Positions 1-7,436 of a stretch of DNA of 64,000 nucleotides are shown here, one piece after another. The notes under the pieces were generated by a model. It saw only the letters and a list, made by a program, of their open reading frames with translations. It was not told where the DNA came from and searched no databases. The DNA is taken from NCBI RefSeq assembly GCF_001428625.1, contig NZ_LMIE01000032.1, positions 115,798-179,797 on the forward strand, given 5' to 3'. A program made the position numbers and the translations under genes. Position 1 is the first letter of the stretch, and every line of letters starts with the position of its first letter. The stretch is from Hydrogenophaga sp. Root209. GTDB taxonomy: Bacteria; Pseudomonadota; Gammaproteobacteria; Burkholderiales; Burkholderiaceae_C.

Positions 1-232
1 ACAGGCCCTGCGCCACCGCACCGGCCAGCCCGAGCAGGCCACCCGCCACCCAGGCGCCCAGGGTGCGGGGCAGGCGGATGTCCCAGAGGATCTGCCACGC
101 CACCGGATCGCCGCGAGCATTCAGCACGCTGTCAAACCCGGTGCTGCCCACGCCGGCGCCCAGCAGCAGCACGGCCGCTGCCGCGAGCAGCAGCGCCATG
201 CCGAGCCAGAGACTGTGGCGTGCTCCGCTCAC
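1..232 (-). CDS. btuC: BtuC-type cobalamin ABC transporter permease, N-terminal part
   Basis: This is the first 77 codons of a FecCD/BtuC-family inner-membrane permease; the gene runs off the left edge. The GTG start at 232 overlaps the btuF stop as GTGA, which implies translational coupling. The visible part has a hydrophobic first membrane segment (LLLAAAAVLLLGAGVG) followed by the family motif region DIRLPRTLGAWVAGGLLGLAGAV (as DIRLPRTLGA, then GGLLGLAG). In this family the permease pairs with an ATPase (BtuD) and a periplasmic binding protein (BtuF) to import vitamin B12. Its position in a cobalamin-riboswitch operon supports B12 rather than siderophore uptake. The rest of the gene is not visible. 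Confidence 0.85.
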   Translation of the reverse strand, partial: MSGARHSLWLGMALLLAAAAVLLLGAGVGSTGFDSVLNARGDPVAWQILWDIRLPRTLGAWVAGGLLGLAGAVAQGL

Positions 233-1107
233 GGCAATCCCTTGGACGTGATGCAGCGCGCCATCACACGAGCAGCCTCGGCCATGCGTGGGCCGGGACG
301 CACGAGCACGTCGGACTCGGCTTCGGTGAACACGCACACGCGTTGCTCGCGCAAAGCACGCATGCCGCGCCAACCGGGGCGCTGATCCATGCCCTGCACA
401 TTGCGCGAGCCGATCATGATGAGGTCGGGGTTGGCGCGCACCACGTACTCGGGGTTGATGCGCGGGAACGGGCCGAGATCGGGCGTGATGATGTTCTGCA
501 CCCCCAGGCGCGCCATCATTTCGCCAATGAACGACTGCGTGCCGGCCGCATAGCCGCCGGTGCTCACCTCGTAGTACACCCGCAGCGAACGCGCCCCGGG
601 CGGCAGCGACTGCGCCGCGGCCGCCACACCGGCGTCGATGGCGCGCCAGATGCGATCGGCATCGGGCACTTCCAGCAACTGGCCCAGCTTGCCCATGACG
701 CGCTGCGCATCGGCCGAGTTTTTGGGCTCCATCGCCAGCACCTTGAGGCCCAGCGCCTCCAGCCGTTGCACGCCGCGCGACGAGGTGGCCATCAGCACCA
801 CGTCGGGCCTGAGCGCCACGATGGCCTCGATGTTGGGATCGATACCGCCACCCGCCTTTGGCAGGCCGCGCACGAACGCGGGGTGGTTCGAATACCGGTC
901 CACGCCCACCAGGCGCTCGCATCGACCCAGCTCACACACGGTCTCGGTGAGCGAAGGCAGCAGCGAGACAATGCGTTGCGGCGACTGTGCCAGCGTCACG
1001 GTCACGCCGCGGTCATCGGTCAGCTGGATGCCGGCTGCGTGCAGCGCGCCCACCCATACCAGGAGTGCAGCCGCGCTCAACCAGCGCCCGAAGGCAAGGT
1101 GTTTCAT
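229..1107 (-). CDS. btuF: Cobalamin-binding periplasmic protein BtuF
   Basis: A 292-aa ABC substrate-binding protein of the helical-backbone (PF01497) class, probably delivering vitamin B12 or cobinamide to the BtuC permease encoded directly downstream. A signal peptide is visible at residues 1-24 (Arg/Lys start, AAALLVWVGALHA). The motif RIVSLLPSLTETVCELG starts the mature binding domain, followed by LVGVDRYSNHP and IVALRPDVVL, all typical of BtuF. The ATG overlaps the cobU stop (ATGA, 1104-1107) and the stop overlaps the btuC start, so it sits inside a tightly coupled operon. Ligand identity is inferred from the riboswitch and from cobU. Confidence 0.87.
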   Translation of the reverse strand: MKHLAFGRWLSAAALLVWVGALHAAGIQLTDDRGVTVTLAQSPQRIVSLLPSLTETVCELGRCERLVGVDRYSNHPAFVRGLPKAGGGIDPNIEAIVALRPDVVLMATSSRGVQRLEALGLKVLAMEPKNSADAQRVMGKLGQLLEVPDADRIWRAIDAGVAAAAQSLPPGARSLRVYYEVSTGGYAAGTQSFIGEMMARLGVQNIITPDLGPFPRINPEYVVRANPDLIMIGSRNVQGMDQRPGWRGMRALREQRVCVFTEAESDVLVRPGPRMAEAARVMARCITSKGLP

Positions 1108-1667
1108 GCGGATTCTTTCAAGGTCAACGGCAGGCCGGCGGCCATGAGCGTGACGCGAGCGCAGGCGCCCGCCACGGACTGGTTCAGGCCACCGAGCGCA
1201 TCCACGAAATCACGCACCTCGCGCCCCATGGGGATCACGCCCAGACCGATTTCGTTGCCCACCAGCACCACCGGCCCCTTGGCCTGTTCGATCGCGCGGC
1301 ACAGCGCTTTCGTCGGAACCTCGGCGTCCAGCGGCGCGCCCTGCGCCGGCATGAGCAGATTGGTGAGCCACAGCGTGAGGCAGTCCACCACCACCAGGGT
1401 GTGTGGCGAGCTGTGCCGCTGAAGCTCCTCGGCCAGTGCCACAGGTTCTTCAACCGTGACCATGCCGGGCACACGCACCGCGCGATCGCGCTGGTGGCGT
1501 GCGATGCGTTCGCGCATCTCGTCATCCCAGGCCTGGCCGGTGGCGACCAGCACCGCGCGGTGCGCCACGGTGGCATCCAGCCATTGCCGCGCGATCAGCT
1601 CGGCGCGGCGCGATTTGCCGCTCTTCTGGCCGCCAAGGATGAATTCGCTGCGCGCAACGTCAACCAT
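1104..1667 (-). CDS. cobU: Adenosylcobinamide kinase/guanylyltransferase CobU (CobP)
   Basis: A 187-aa bifunctional enzyme of cobalamin salvage and nucleotide-loop assembly. It phosphorylates adenosylcobinamide and then transfers GMP from GTP to give adenosylcobinamide-GDP in the cytoplasm. The N-terminus has the P-loop GGQKSGKS (residues 12-19; most relatives have GGARSGKS) and a later segment VVDCLTLWLTNLL is characteristic of the family. Length matches the usual 170-190 aa. The first 8 bases overlap the preceding BtuF-like gene and the stop overlaps btuF. This places cobinamide salvage in the same transcript as the outer-membrane receptor and ABC importer. Confidence 0.9.
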   Translation of the reverse strand: MVDVARSEFILGGQKSGKSRRAELIARQWLDATVAHRAVLVATGQAWDDEMRERIARHQRDRAVRVPGMVTVEEPVALAEELQRHSSPHTLVVVDCLTLWLTNLLMPAQGAPLDAEVPTKALCRAIEQAKGPVVLVGNEIGLGVIPMGREVRDFVDALGGLNQSVAGACARVTLMAAGLPLTLKESA

Positions 1668-2481
1668 GAACGTTCATCCAGTCGGTGACGATGCGGTGCA
1701 TCTGCGCCACGCCGTCGGTGAGCGCAGCCGGCCCGGGCTGCAGGATGTCGGCCGACTTGATCTCGAACAGTTGCCCGGTCTTCACCGCGGCCACGTCCTG
1801 CCAGCCGGCGCGCGCGGCGACCTTCTCGGGCCGGAACTTCTTGCCGCACCAGGAGCCGATGACGATGTCGGGATTGCGGCGCACGATCTCGGCGCCGTCC
1901 GCAATGATGCGGTTCTTGCCCAGCGACTGCGTGGCCAGCTCGGGGAAACAGTCGTCACCGCCAGCAATGCCCAGCAGCTCCGAGACCCAGCGGATGCCAC
2001 TGATGTGCGGCTCATCCCACTCTTCAAAAAACACGCGGGGGCGGCGCTTGCCCTGCACCTGCAGCGCCAGCACCGACTGGCGAATGCCATCGAGCTGCGC
2101 CCGGTTGGCCGCGATCCAGGCCAGCCCCGCATCGGCACAGTCCACCATGGCCGCCACCTGGAACAGCATGGAATGGATCTCCTCCACGCTGCGCTGGTTG
2201 AACACCGTCACCTGCACGCCGGCGCGGATCAGCAAGGCCGCGATGTCGGCCTGCAGATCGGAAAAGCCGAACACGCAGTCCGGCTGCAACGCCAGGATCT
2301 TGTCGATCTTCGCGCTGAGAAAAGCGCTGACCTTGGGCTTCTCTTCCCGCGCCCGGCGCGGGCGCACCGTATAGCCCGAGATGCCGACGATGCGGCTCTC
2401 CTGCCCGAGCAGGTAGAGCCACTCGGTGGTCTCTTCGGTGAGACAGACGATGCGCTGCGGACCCAGGGTGGCGGCGTTCAT
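1660..2481 (-). CDS. BtuF-like cobalamin-binding protein without signal peptide
   Basis: A 273-aa protein of the same PF01497 fold as BtuF (QRIVCLTEETTEWLYLLGQE near the start, ALQPDCVFGFSDLQADIAALL). The ATG at 2481 gives a protein that begins directly with the binding domain; no signal peptide or membrane anchor is visible, and the in-frame extension upstream lies inside btuB and is not signal-like. It may therefore be a cytoplasmic corrinoid-binding homologue. It lies 7 bp after btuB and overlaps cobU. A second substrate-binding paralogue in one riboswitch operon is notable. The role is inferred from context only. Confidence 0.72.
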   Translation of the reverse strand: MNAATLGPQRIVCLTEETTEWLYLLGQESRIVGISGYTVRPRRAREEKPKVSAFLSAKIDKILALQPDCVFGFSDLQADIAALLIRAGVQVTVFNQRSVEEIHSMLFQVAAMVDCADAGLAWIAANRAQLDGIRQSVLALQVQGKRRPRVFFEEWDEPHISGIRWVSELLGIAGGDDCFPELATQSLGKNRIIADGAEIVRRNPDIVIGSWCGKKFRPEKVAARAGWQDVAAVKTGQLFEIKSADILQPGPAALTDGVAQMHRIVTDWMNVHG

Positions 2482-2488
2482 GGCGATA

Positions 2489-4432
2489 TCAGAACGACAC
2501 CCGCAAGGCGGCGGTGAAGGTCCGACCGGCTTCGGGGTAGATCGACGAGGTCTGCCCGCCCACACAGCCGAACGCCTGGGTGTAGAAATCGCGATCGAAC
2601 AGGTTGTTCACACCGAACGACAATTCCATGTTCTTCACCTGCACGGCATAGCGCGCATCCGCCGTGGTGTAGGCCGGCATGCGGCAGACATTGGCGAAAT
2701 CGGGATGCTGCGAACCGACGAAGTTCACGCCGCCGCTGACGCGGTGGCCGGCCAGCGGCACCCAGTCAGCGCGCAATGCCAGGGTGCGACGCGGCGCGAG
2801 TGGCACGTCCATGCCACTGTTGGGGCCTTCCCGGAAGGTGGAGCGCCGCAAGGCCAGCCGCGCACCCAGCGAAAGCGTGTTGCTCAGCTTCCAGTCACCA
2901 TCGACCTCCAGCCCCTGACGGCGGGTCGGGTCGAAGTTGACGTTCGCACCCAGACCAAACGGACCCGGCGCAGTGCGGTCGTAGCCGATCTCGTCGGTGA
3001 GGTTGCTGCGGTACAGGCGCGCTTCGAGCTTGTAGGCACCCTCGGCCCAGCGCATCCCGGCTTCCAGGTCGCGAGAGGTCTGCGGACGGATCATCACCGC
3101 CGGATTCGTGAAACTGAACTCATCCACGTTGGCCAGGCGGAAGCTGTTGCCCACGCGGCCCCACACCGTCGTGGTGGTGCTCAGCGGCTGGCTCAGACCC
3201 AGCTCCCACGCCGTTTCGCGCTCGGACAGGTTGACCGGCGCGAAACCGTCGTCAACGCGCTTGTCGAGCTCTTCCGTGCGCACGCCAGCGGACAAGCGCG
3301 TGCCGCTGGCCATGGTGAAATCGTCCTTGAGGTACCAGCCGCGTGCCGTCTGGTCGGCCACCGAACCGAAGGCCCCCTGCACCACGCGGTCCCACTCGCC
3401 ACGGTCGTGCCCGATCACCAGCGCGTTGCGCGCTGCGCCCCATTGGCTGGTGTGGCGCGCCTTGAGCGCCAGCTGGTGCGACTCCACCTCGTAGGCATAC
3501 ACGGAGGTCGGACGCACGCTGGTGAGCGACTTGTCGCGCGAACCCGCATCCATCCCGAGCTGCCAGTTGCCCAGCATGGCTTCTGCAAACACGCCGCTGC
3601 GTTCGTTGCGGATGCTGGCGTGGTTGCTGGGCTGGGTGGTCTGGCGCGGGTTCGCCGCGTACTGAGCCGCGGTCAGCGAACCCGGCAGGCCGGTGTCCAG
3701 GGCATCGCGGTCGTGGCGCAGGCCCAGTCGCAACGCGTCGTTGGACCATTGGGCCGTGAAACCGGCACCATCGGTTTCCGAACGGAAGTTGTCCCGGTGG
3801 TTGTCGGTCTCGCGCCGCTGGCCGTGCAGATCAAGCGAGAAACCGCCGCTGGCCACGGTGGCATTGGCGCGCAGTTCCCGCAGGTCGTTGCTGCCCACGG
3901 CGCCGTACAGCGTGGCGCTGTTGCGACGCGCCGAGCCGTTGCCCGCCTTGGTGGTGATGACGATCACGCCGCCGGTGGCACCTTCTCCGTACAGCACCGA
4001 ACCGCTGCCACGCAACACCTCGATGCGCTCGATCGCATCGATGGGAATCCCGGCAAGGCGGGTACCACCCAGATCAGCTTCATTGAGGCGCACACCGTCG
4101 AGCACCACCACCTGGTTGCTGTCAGACGTCGCGCCGAACCCGCGCAGGTCCAGTGCGTAGTCACCACCACCGTAAGAGTCTTGTCGGCCCGGCACGCCCA
4201 GCAGTTTCATCACCGCTTCGTTGACGGTGGTGACACCAGCCGCTCGAATCTGGTCGGCCGTGATGACGCTCACCCCCATCGGCAGCGAGGTCAGCGTTTC
4301 ATTGAAACGCGTGGCGGTGACCACGGTCTCGGGCAGCTCACTCGAAGCGGCGGTTTGGGCGTGGGAAGGCAGCGCGGCCAGAACGGCCAGCGGCAGCGCG
4401 GCCAGGGGCGCGCGCAAGATGCAGTTTTTCAT
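2489..4432 (-). CDS. btuB: TonB-dependent vitamin B12 receptor BtuB
   Basis: A 647-aa outer-membrane TonB-dependent receptor. Visible parts are a signal peptide (residues 1-25, ending SHAQ), a TonB-box-like segment ETVVTATRF, a plug domain with VVVLDGVRLNEAD and IERIEVLRGSGSVLYG, and a C-terminal beta-barrel ending in RVSF with a terminal aromatic residue as required for barrel assembly. It is the first gene behind the cobalamin riboswitch at 4524-4738, so B12 is the likely ligand. The length (about 600-650 aa) fits BtuB. No strong Shine-Dalgarno is seen at the ATG, as expected if the riboswitch gates translation. Confidence 0.88.
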   Translation of the reverse strand: MKNCILRAPLAALPLAVLAALPSHAQTAASSELPETVVTATRFNETLTSLPMGVSVITADQIRAAGVTTVNEAVMKLLGVPGRQDSYGGGDYALDLRGFGATSDSNQVVVLDGVRLNEADLGGTRLAGIPIDAIERIEVLRGSGSVLYGEGATGGVIVITTKAGNGSARRNSATLYGAVGSNDLRELRANATVASGGFSLDLHGQRRETDNHRDNFRSETDGAGFTAQWSNDALRLGLRHDRDALDTGLPGSLTAAQYAANPRQTTQPSNHASIRNERSGVFAEAMLGNWQLGMDAGSRDKSLTSVRPTSVYAYEVESHQLALKARHTSQWGAARNALVIGHDRGEWDRVVQGAFGSVADQTARGWYLKDDFTMASGTRLSAGVRTEELDKRVDDGFAPVNLSERETAWELGLSQPLSTTTTVWGRVGNSFRLANVDEFSFTNPAVMIRPQTSRDLEAGMRWAEGAYKLEARLYRSNLTDEIGYDRTAPGPFGLGANVNFDPTRRQGLEVDGDWKLSNTLSLGARLALRRSTFREGPNSGMDVPLAPRRTLALRADWVPLAGHRVSGGVNFVGSQHPDFANVCRMPAYTTADARYAVQVKNMELSFGVNNLFDRDFYTQAFGCVGGQTSSIYPEAGRTFTAALRVSF

Positions 4433-4523
4433 GTTGAAGAAACAAGAGACAAAGCTCTCACCGCCTTCCCCGACGGTGCCTGAGCGTCACGGCGGCGCGC
4501 CCGTTGTCAGACACACCACCACC

Positions 4524-4738
4524 TTGTTGGCCGGTATCCGGGCTGACAGAACAACCTTCATCGCCTTCCCAGATGGCAACGTCCCGTTGGGGCATGCTCT
4601 CCAGTGGCTGCGTGATGAAAGCGGAGTGGCCTGATCTGCGTCAGGTCTCTCGTCTGCTTACCGTTGCGGGGGCAGCGCAGGTTAGGTTCGTCCTTGTGGA
4701 CTCTCCCTCCTGCTTCCCGTTGAACTGCGGCATGTGAA
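4524..4738 (-). promoter_or_regulatory. Cobalamin (AdoCbl) riboswitch
   Basis: Reading the minus strand from 4738, the segment has the ordered conserved blocks of the cobalamin riboswitch: AACGGGAA with GGAGAGTCC, CTGCGCTGCCCCCGCAACGGTAA, the B12 box AGCCACTG (4602-4609), TGGGAAGGC and finally GTCAGCCCGGATACCGGCC (about 4530-4547). It ends roughly 90 bases before the btuB ATG. That gap can form alternative GC-rich hairpins and contains a second GGGGAAGGCGGTGA copy near 4455-4470. By family knowledge it turns off btuB and the downstream uptake/salvage genes when adenosylcobalamin is plentiful. Confidence 0.92.
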
Positions 4739-4764
4739 CCACACCGCGAGCACCAACAGGCGGC

Positions 4765-4791
4765 ATTCTAATCCGCGCCGGCTTAGGGCAA
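4765..4791 (-). promoter_or_regulatory. Putative sigma-70 promoter of the btuB riboswitch transcript
   Basis: On the minus strand TTGCCC (4786-4791) and TAGAAT (4765-4770) are 15 bp apart, or 16 bp if GTTGCC is taken as the -35. Spacing is short, so this is tentative. It would start the RNA just before the aptamer, and it interleaves with the rightward TACAAT box at 4795-4800. Confidence 0.45.
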
Positions 4792-4794
4792 CCC

Positions 4795-4800
4795 TACAAT
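4795..4800 (+). promoter_or_regulatory. Putative -10 box of the zapB-like/zapA transcript
   Basis: The sequence CCCTACAATG contains TACAAT, the common -10 form in these bacteria; the same hexamer precedes the 6S RNA at 5570. It covers the upstream candidate ATG at 4799, which argues that translation of the next gene begins at 4823. No good -35 is seen. Confidence 0.5.
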
Positions 4801-4822
4801 GCGAAAACTGCGAGTCCCCACC

Positions 4823-5071
4823 ATGGCCGATCCCAAGCACCTTGACCAGATCACCGAGCGTGTCGAACGCCTGCTGTTGCGGCACGAAGAACTGCAGCGC
4901 ACCAACGCCCTGCTGGTCGAGCAGGTGCACACGCTGCAGGCCGAGCGCGACTCACTCAAGTCCCGCCTGATGGCCGCGCGCGCGCGCATCGATGCGCTGC
5001 TGGAGCGCCTCGCACCCAGCCACATCGACCCGGCCAGTGCCCAGTCCGACAACCACAAGGACCGAGCATGA
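4823..5071 (+). CDS. Small coiled-coil protein, ZapB-like
   Basis: An 82-aa, charged, leucine-heptad protein (ITERVERLLLRHEELQRTNA, then HTLQAERDSLKSRL) predicted to be almost entirely coiled coil. Size, composition and position just upstream of zapA resemble the TIGR02449/ZapB-like proteins, suggesting a role at the division ring; this is inference from context. The start at 4823 is preferred over the ATG at 4799 because the latter lies inside the TACAAT -10 box. Its TGA overlaps the ATG of a 19-codon minigene at 5068. Confidence 0.75.
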   Translation: MADPKHLDQITERVERLLLRHEELQRTNALLVEQVHTLQAERDSLKSRLMAARARIDALLERLAPSHIDPASAQSDNHKDRA

Positions 5072-5127
5072 GCGCCGTACTTGAGTCAGCTCGCACTGCA
5101 GTGCAAAGCACGGAGGTTTTCCAATGA
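5068..5127 (+). CDS. Candidate 19-codon minigene coupling zapB-like and zapA
   Basis: An open frame of 19 codons (MSAVLESARTAVQSTEVFQ) exactly bridges the two flanking genes. Its ATG overlaps the upstream stop as ATGA (5068-5071) and its TGA overlaps the zapA ATG as ATGA (5124-5127). It contains the palindrome GCACTGCAGTGC and the zapA Shine-Dalgarno GGAGG. It could be a coupling peptide or a chance frame; nothing proves it is translated. Confidence 0.35.
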   Translation: MSAVLESARTAVQSTEVFQ

Positions 5128-5507
5128 ACAAGCCAGGCAGCAAGCAGATCGAGGTTCAGATCATGGGCCAGAGTTATCTGCTCTCGTGCCCGCCCGGTGG
5201 CGAGTCGTCGCTGCTCGACGCGGTCGAACGCGTGGACACCGCCATGTGCCGCATCCGCGATGCGGGCAAGGTGAAAGCACGCGACCGCATCGCCGTGCTG
5301 GCCTCGCTCAATCTGGCGTTCGAACTCTCGCAGAAGGAAGCCGAGAGTTTCCAGGCTTCGTCATTTGGCCAGCCCGACAACAGCGCGTTTGCCGAGGCCG
5401 GTGGCGCCTTCGACCACGAGCCCCTGGACCCGCAAACCCAGGCCCGCGTTGATGAACTCATGCGCCGTCTGGACCAGACACTCGACAAGGACGGCCGGTT
5501 GCTCTGA
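5124..5507 (+). CDS. zapA: Cell division protein ZapA
   Basis: A 127-aa ZapA family protein, which binds FtsZ in the cytoplasm and cross-links filaments in the Z-ring. The N-terminal domain reads QIEVQIMGQSYLLSCPPGGE, with DAVERVDTAMCRIRDAG and the conserved RIAVLASLNLAFEL, then a coiled-coil tail. It is longer than the E. coli protein (109 aa) because of a 20-residue insertion before the last helix. A GGAGG Shine-Dalgarno lies 7 bp before the ATG. The neighbours are a ZapB-like protein upstream and the 6S RNA downstream, an arrangement known in many proteobacteria. Confidence 0.93.
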   Translation: MNKPGSKQIEVQIMGQSYLLSCPPGGESSLLDAVERVDTAMCRIRDAGKVKARDRIAVLASLNLAFELSQKEAESFQASSFGQPDNSAFAEAGGAFDHEPLDPQTQARVDELMRRLDQTLDKDGRLL

Positions 5508-5569
5508 CACCGTCCGTCACTGCGCCCTCTTTTCTTTTCCGCTGGCCCGCACGGGCCTCGCGCAGCACC

Positions 5570-5575
5570 TACAAT
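5570..5575 (+). promoter_or_regulatory. -10 box of the 6S RNA promoter
   Basis: TACAAT in the context CAGCACCTACAATTTCCCTG sits just upstream of the 5' strand of the 6S closing stem. No clear -35 was identified. Confidence 0.55.
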
Positions 5576-5579
5576 TTCC

Positions 5580-5756
5580 CTGTCTGCAGTGCGCGCCGGG
5601 CTTTATATTTCCTTGAACCAATGCTCATAGAGCCCGGGCTTGGTACATTGCGTGGCTGGCGTGAGCGTCTCGCGTCAGACGATCCCAAAGCCACGCTGCC
5701 CTTGCCCACCTGAACCCCGGTTCAGGATGCCGGTCCGGCGGCACTTGCAGACACCT
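5580..5756 (+). ncRNA. ssrS: 6S RNA
   Basis: About 177 nt between zapA and the next gene can fold into one long interrupted hairpin. The 5' strand CCTGTCTGCAGTG pairs with the 3' strand CACTTGCAGACA (about 5743-5754), and inner GCGCCGG/CCGGCGGC and GAACC/GGTTC-type pairings continue the rod towards a large central bubble. Size, the position directly after zapA and this architecture match bacterial 6S RNA, which binds the sigma-70 RNA polymerase holoenzyme and represses transcription in stationary phase. The exact ends are estimated to within about 5 nt. No other gene is seen in this 252-bp gap. Confidence 0.8.
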
Positions 5757-5759
5757 TTC

Positions 5760-6575
5760 ATGCCTTTCGATCCCCTGTTGATTCTTGAATTGGCCGTGCT
5801 CGGCCTGGGTACCGGTTTTCTGGCCGGCTTGCTTGGAATCGGTGGAGGCATGCTCATGGTGCCCTTCATCACCTTCATTCTCTCGGCTCGGGGTGTGGAG
5901 GCTGACCTCGCCGTCAAGATGGCCATCGCCACCTCCATGGCCACCATCATCTTCACCTCCATCTCCAGCGTGCGTGCGCACCACAAGCGCGGAGCCGTGC
6001 GCTGGGACATCGTCAAGGGCCTTGCACCGGGCATCGTGCTGGGTTCGATGATCGCCAGCCTGGGTGTGTTCGCCTTGCTCAAGGGCAGTTGGCTCGCCTT
6101 CTTCTTCGCCGGCTTCGTGAGCTTCTCGGCCACACAGATGCTGCTGGACAAAAAACCCAAACCCACGCGCACCATCCCCGGCACCCCCGGCCTGCTCGGC
6201 GCGGGCGGCGTGATCGGTTTCCTCTCCGGCCTGGTCGGTGCGGGCGGTGGCTTCGTCAGCGTGCCCTTCATGACCTGGTGCAACGTGACCATCCACAACG
6301 CGGTGGCCACCAGCGCAGCGCTCGGATTCCCCATCGCACTGGCCAACGCCGTGGGCTACATCATTGCGGGGCAGAACGTGCAGAACCTGCCCGCAGGCGC
6401 GGTGGGCTACATCTACCTGCCCGCACTGGTGGTGATCGCTTGCGTGAGTGTGCTGATGGCGCCGCTGGGCGTTAAGGCAGCGCACGCGCTGCCGGTGAAG
6501 ACGCTCAAGCGCGTGTTCGCCGGCCTGCTCTACATGCTGGCCGCCTACATGCTCTACAAAGGGTTGACGGCCTAG
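5760..6575 (+). CDS. Sulfite exporter TauE/SafE family membrane protein
   Basis: A 271-aa polytopic inner-membrane protein with about eight hydrophobic segments arranged as two repeats. Each repeat has the family's glycine-rich motif: FLAGLLGIGGGMLMVPFI near residue 18 and FLSGLVGAGGGFVSVPFM near residue 155. TauE/SafE proteins export sulfite, sulfoacetate or other organosulfur anions, but substrate cannot be read from sequence. The ATG at 5760 is chosen because the longer in-frame extension would run through the 6S RNA and is not membrane-like. A GC-rich repeat follows its stop. Confidence 0.85.
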   Translation: MPFDPLLILELAVLGLGTGFLAGLLGIGGGMLMVPFITFILSARGVEADLAVKMAIATSMATIIFTSISSVRAHHKRGAVRWDIVKGLAPGIVLGSMIASLGVFALLKGSWLAFFFAGFVSFSATQMLLDKKPKPTRTIPGTPGLLGAGGVIGFLSGLVGAGGGFVSVPFMTWCNVTIHNAVATSAALGFPIALANAVGYIIAGQNVQNLPAGAVGYIYLPALVVIACVSVLMAPLGVKAAHALPVKTLKRVFAGLLYMLAAYMLYKGLTA

Positions 6576-6662
6576 GGGGAGCCCCCACGCTCCGCCGCTG
6601 CGCGGGTCGCTGCCCCCCGAGGGGTCTGGCCTTGCTTGGGGCGGCCCTGCGCCGCGGCCCGC
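6576..6662. repeat. GC-rich Comamonadaceae-type intergenic repeat, copy A
   Basis: An 87-bp block between two convergent genes that begins GAGCCCCCACGCTCC and holds the hairpin GCCCCCCGAGGGG followed by CTTGGGGCGGCCC. The same order of blocks appears inverted inside moaE (37110-37193), and its first 12 bases reappear at the right edge of the window. It may act as a bidirectional terminator here. Confidence 0.75.
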
Positions 6663-7166
6663 TCAGCTCATCGCTCGGTCGGCCACCACGATGCCGTCTT
6701 CGTCGGCATAGAGCCAGTCCCCCGGTCTCACCCACACACCCTGGATCTGCACCGCCACATCGCGCTGGCCTTCGTTGCGCTTCTCGGTGGGCAGCGGCAT
6801 GGATGCCAGCGCGCGGATGCCGGTCTGGCTGGTCACGAGTTCGGCCACGTCACGCACACAGCCATCGATCACCACACCGGCCCAGCCATTGCGCGCAGCC
6901 GCTGCGCCCAGGTTGCCGCCCAACAAGGCGCGGCGCAGCGAGCCGCCACCATCGACCACCAGCACACGGCCCTCGCCCGCGCTGTCCACCGCCGCCTTCA
7001 CCAACGAGTTGTCTTCGAAGCATTTGACGGTGACCACCGGTCCGCAGAAACGGCGCACCGCACCAAAATCGCGGAACACCGGCGGCAGCACGCGAAAGGC
7101 GCCAGAGGTCTCGTTCTTGTGTGCATCGCACAGATCGCAGGTCGCAAATGGTGGTGTGTTGGTCAT
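6663..7166 (-). CDS. rraA: RraA family protein (ribonuclease E activity regulator)
   Basis: A 167-aa RraA/MenG-fold protein. The N-terminus TCDLCDAHKNE and the core VVDGGGSLRRALLGGNLGAAAARNGWAGVVIDG with RDV are characteristic; shorter pieces to note are VDGGGSLRRALLGG and GCVRDV. The family includes inhibitors of RNase E and 4-hydroxy-4-methyl-2-oxoglutarate aldolases; the G-X20-R-D signature here (CVRDV) is shared by both, so enzymatic function cannot be excluded. Length is close to E. coli RraA (161 aa). It is convergent with the TauE/SafE gene and divergent from the histone-like gene. Confidence 0.85.
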   Translation of the reverse strand: MTNTPPFATCDLCDAHKNETSGAFRVLPPVFRDFGAVRRFCGPVVTVKCFEDNSLVKAAVDSAGEGRVLVVDGGGSLRRALLGGNLGAAAARNGWAGVVIDGCVRDVAELVTSQTGIRALASMPLPTEKRNEGQRDVAVQIQGVWVRPGDWLYADEDGIVVADRAMS

Positions 7167-7436
7167 GGTATTTCCTGTCGAAAACTGAAGCGCGGACTGT
7201 GAGCAAAACAGCGCCGCATTTGAGCAGATGCGCCTGCACGCCGCGCCGCTGGCGGCTCTGCGTGCGTCGAAGTGTTGTTTTCCCCGCCAAAATGCAGCTT
7301 CCTCCCTCTGAAAACGAAGAAAAAACCGCGTCGCCCACCTTGGATTGCAAGTGCATCTCCATTAGCATCCGAGACACCAGTGTGAAAGCGCGTTTTCCAC
7401 TGGGGACAAGTCAAACTTCTAGAAGGAAATTCAACC

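Noticed and set aside
2426-4483. Open frame of 685 codons on the plus strand opposite btuB
   Set aside because: Shadow of btuB, low-complexity His/Arg composition, no motif.
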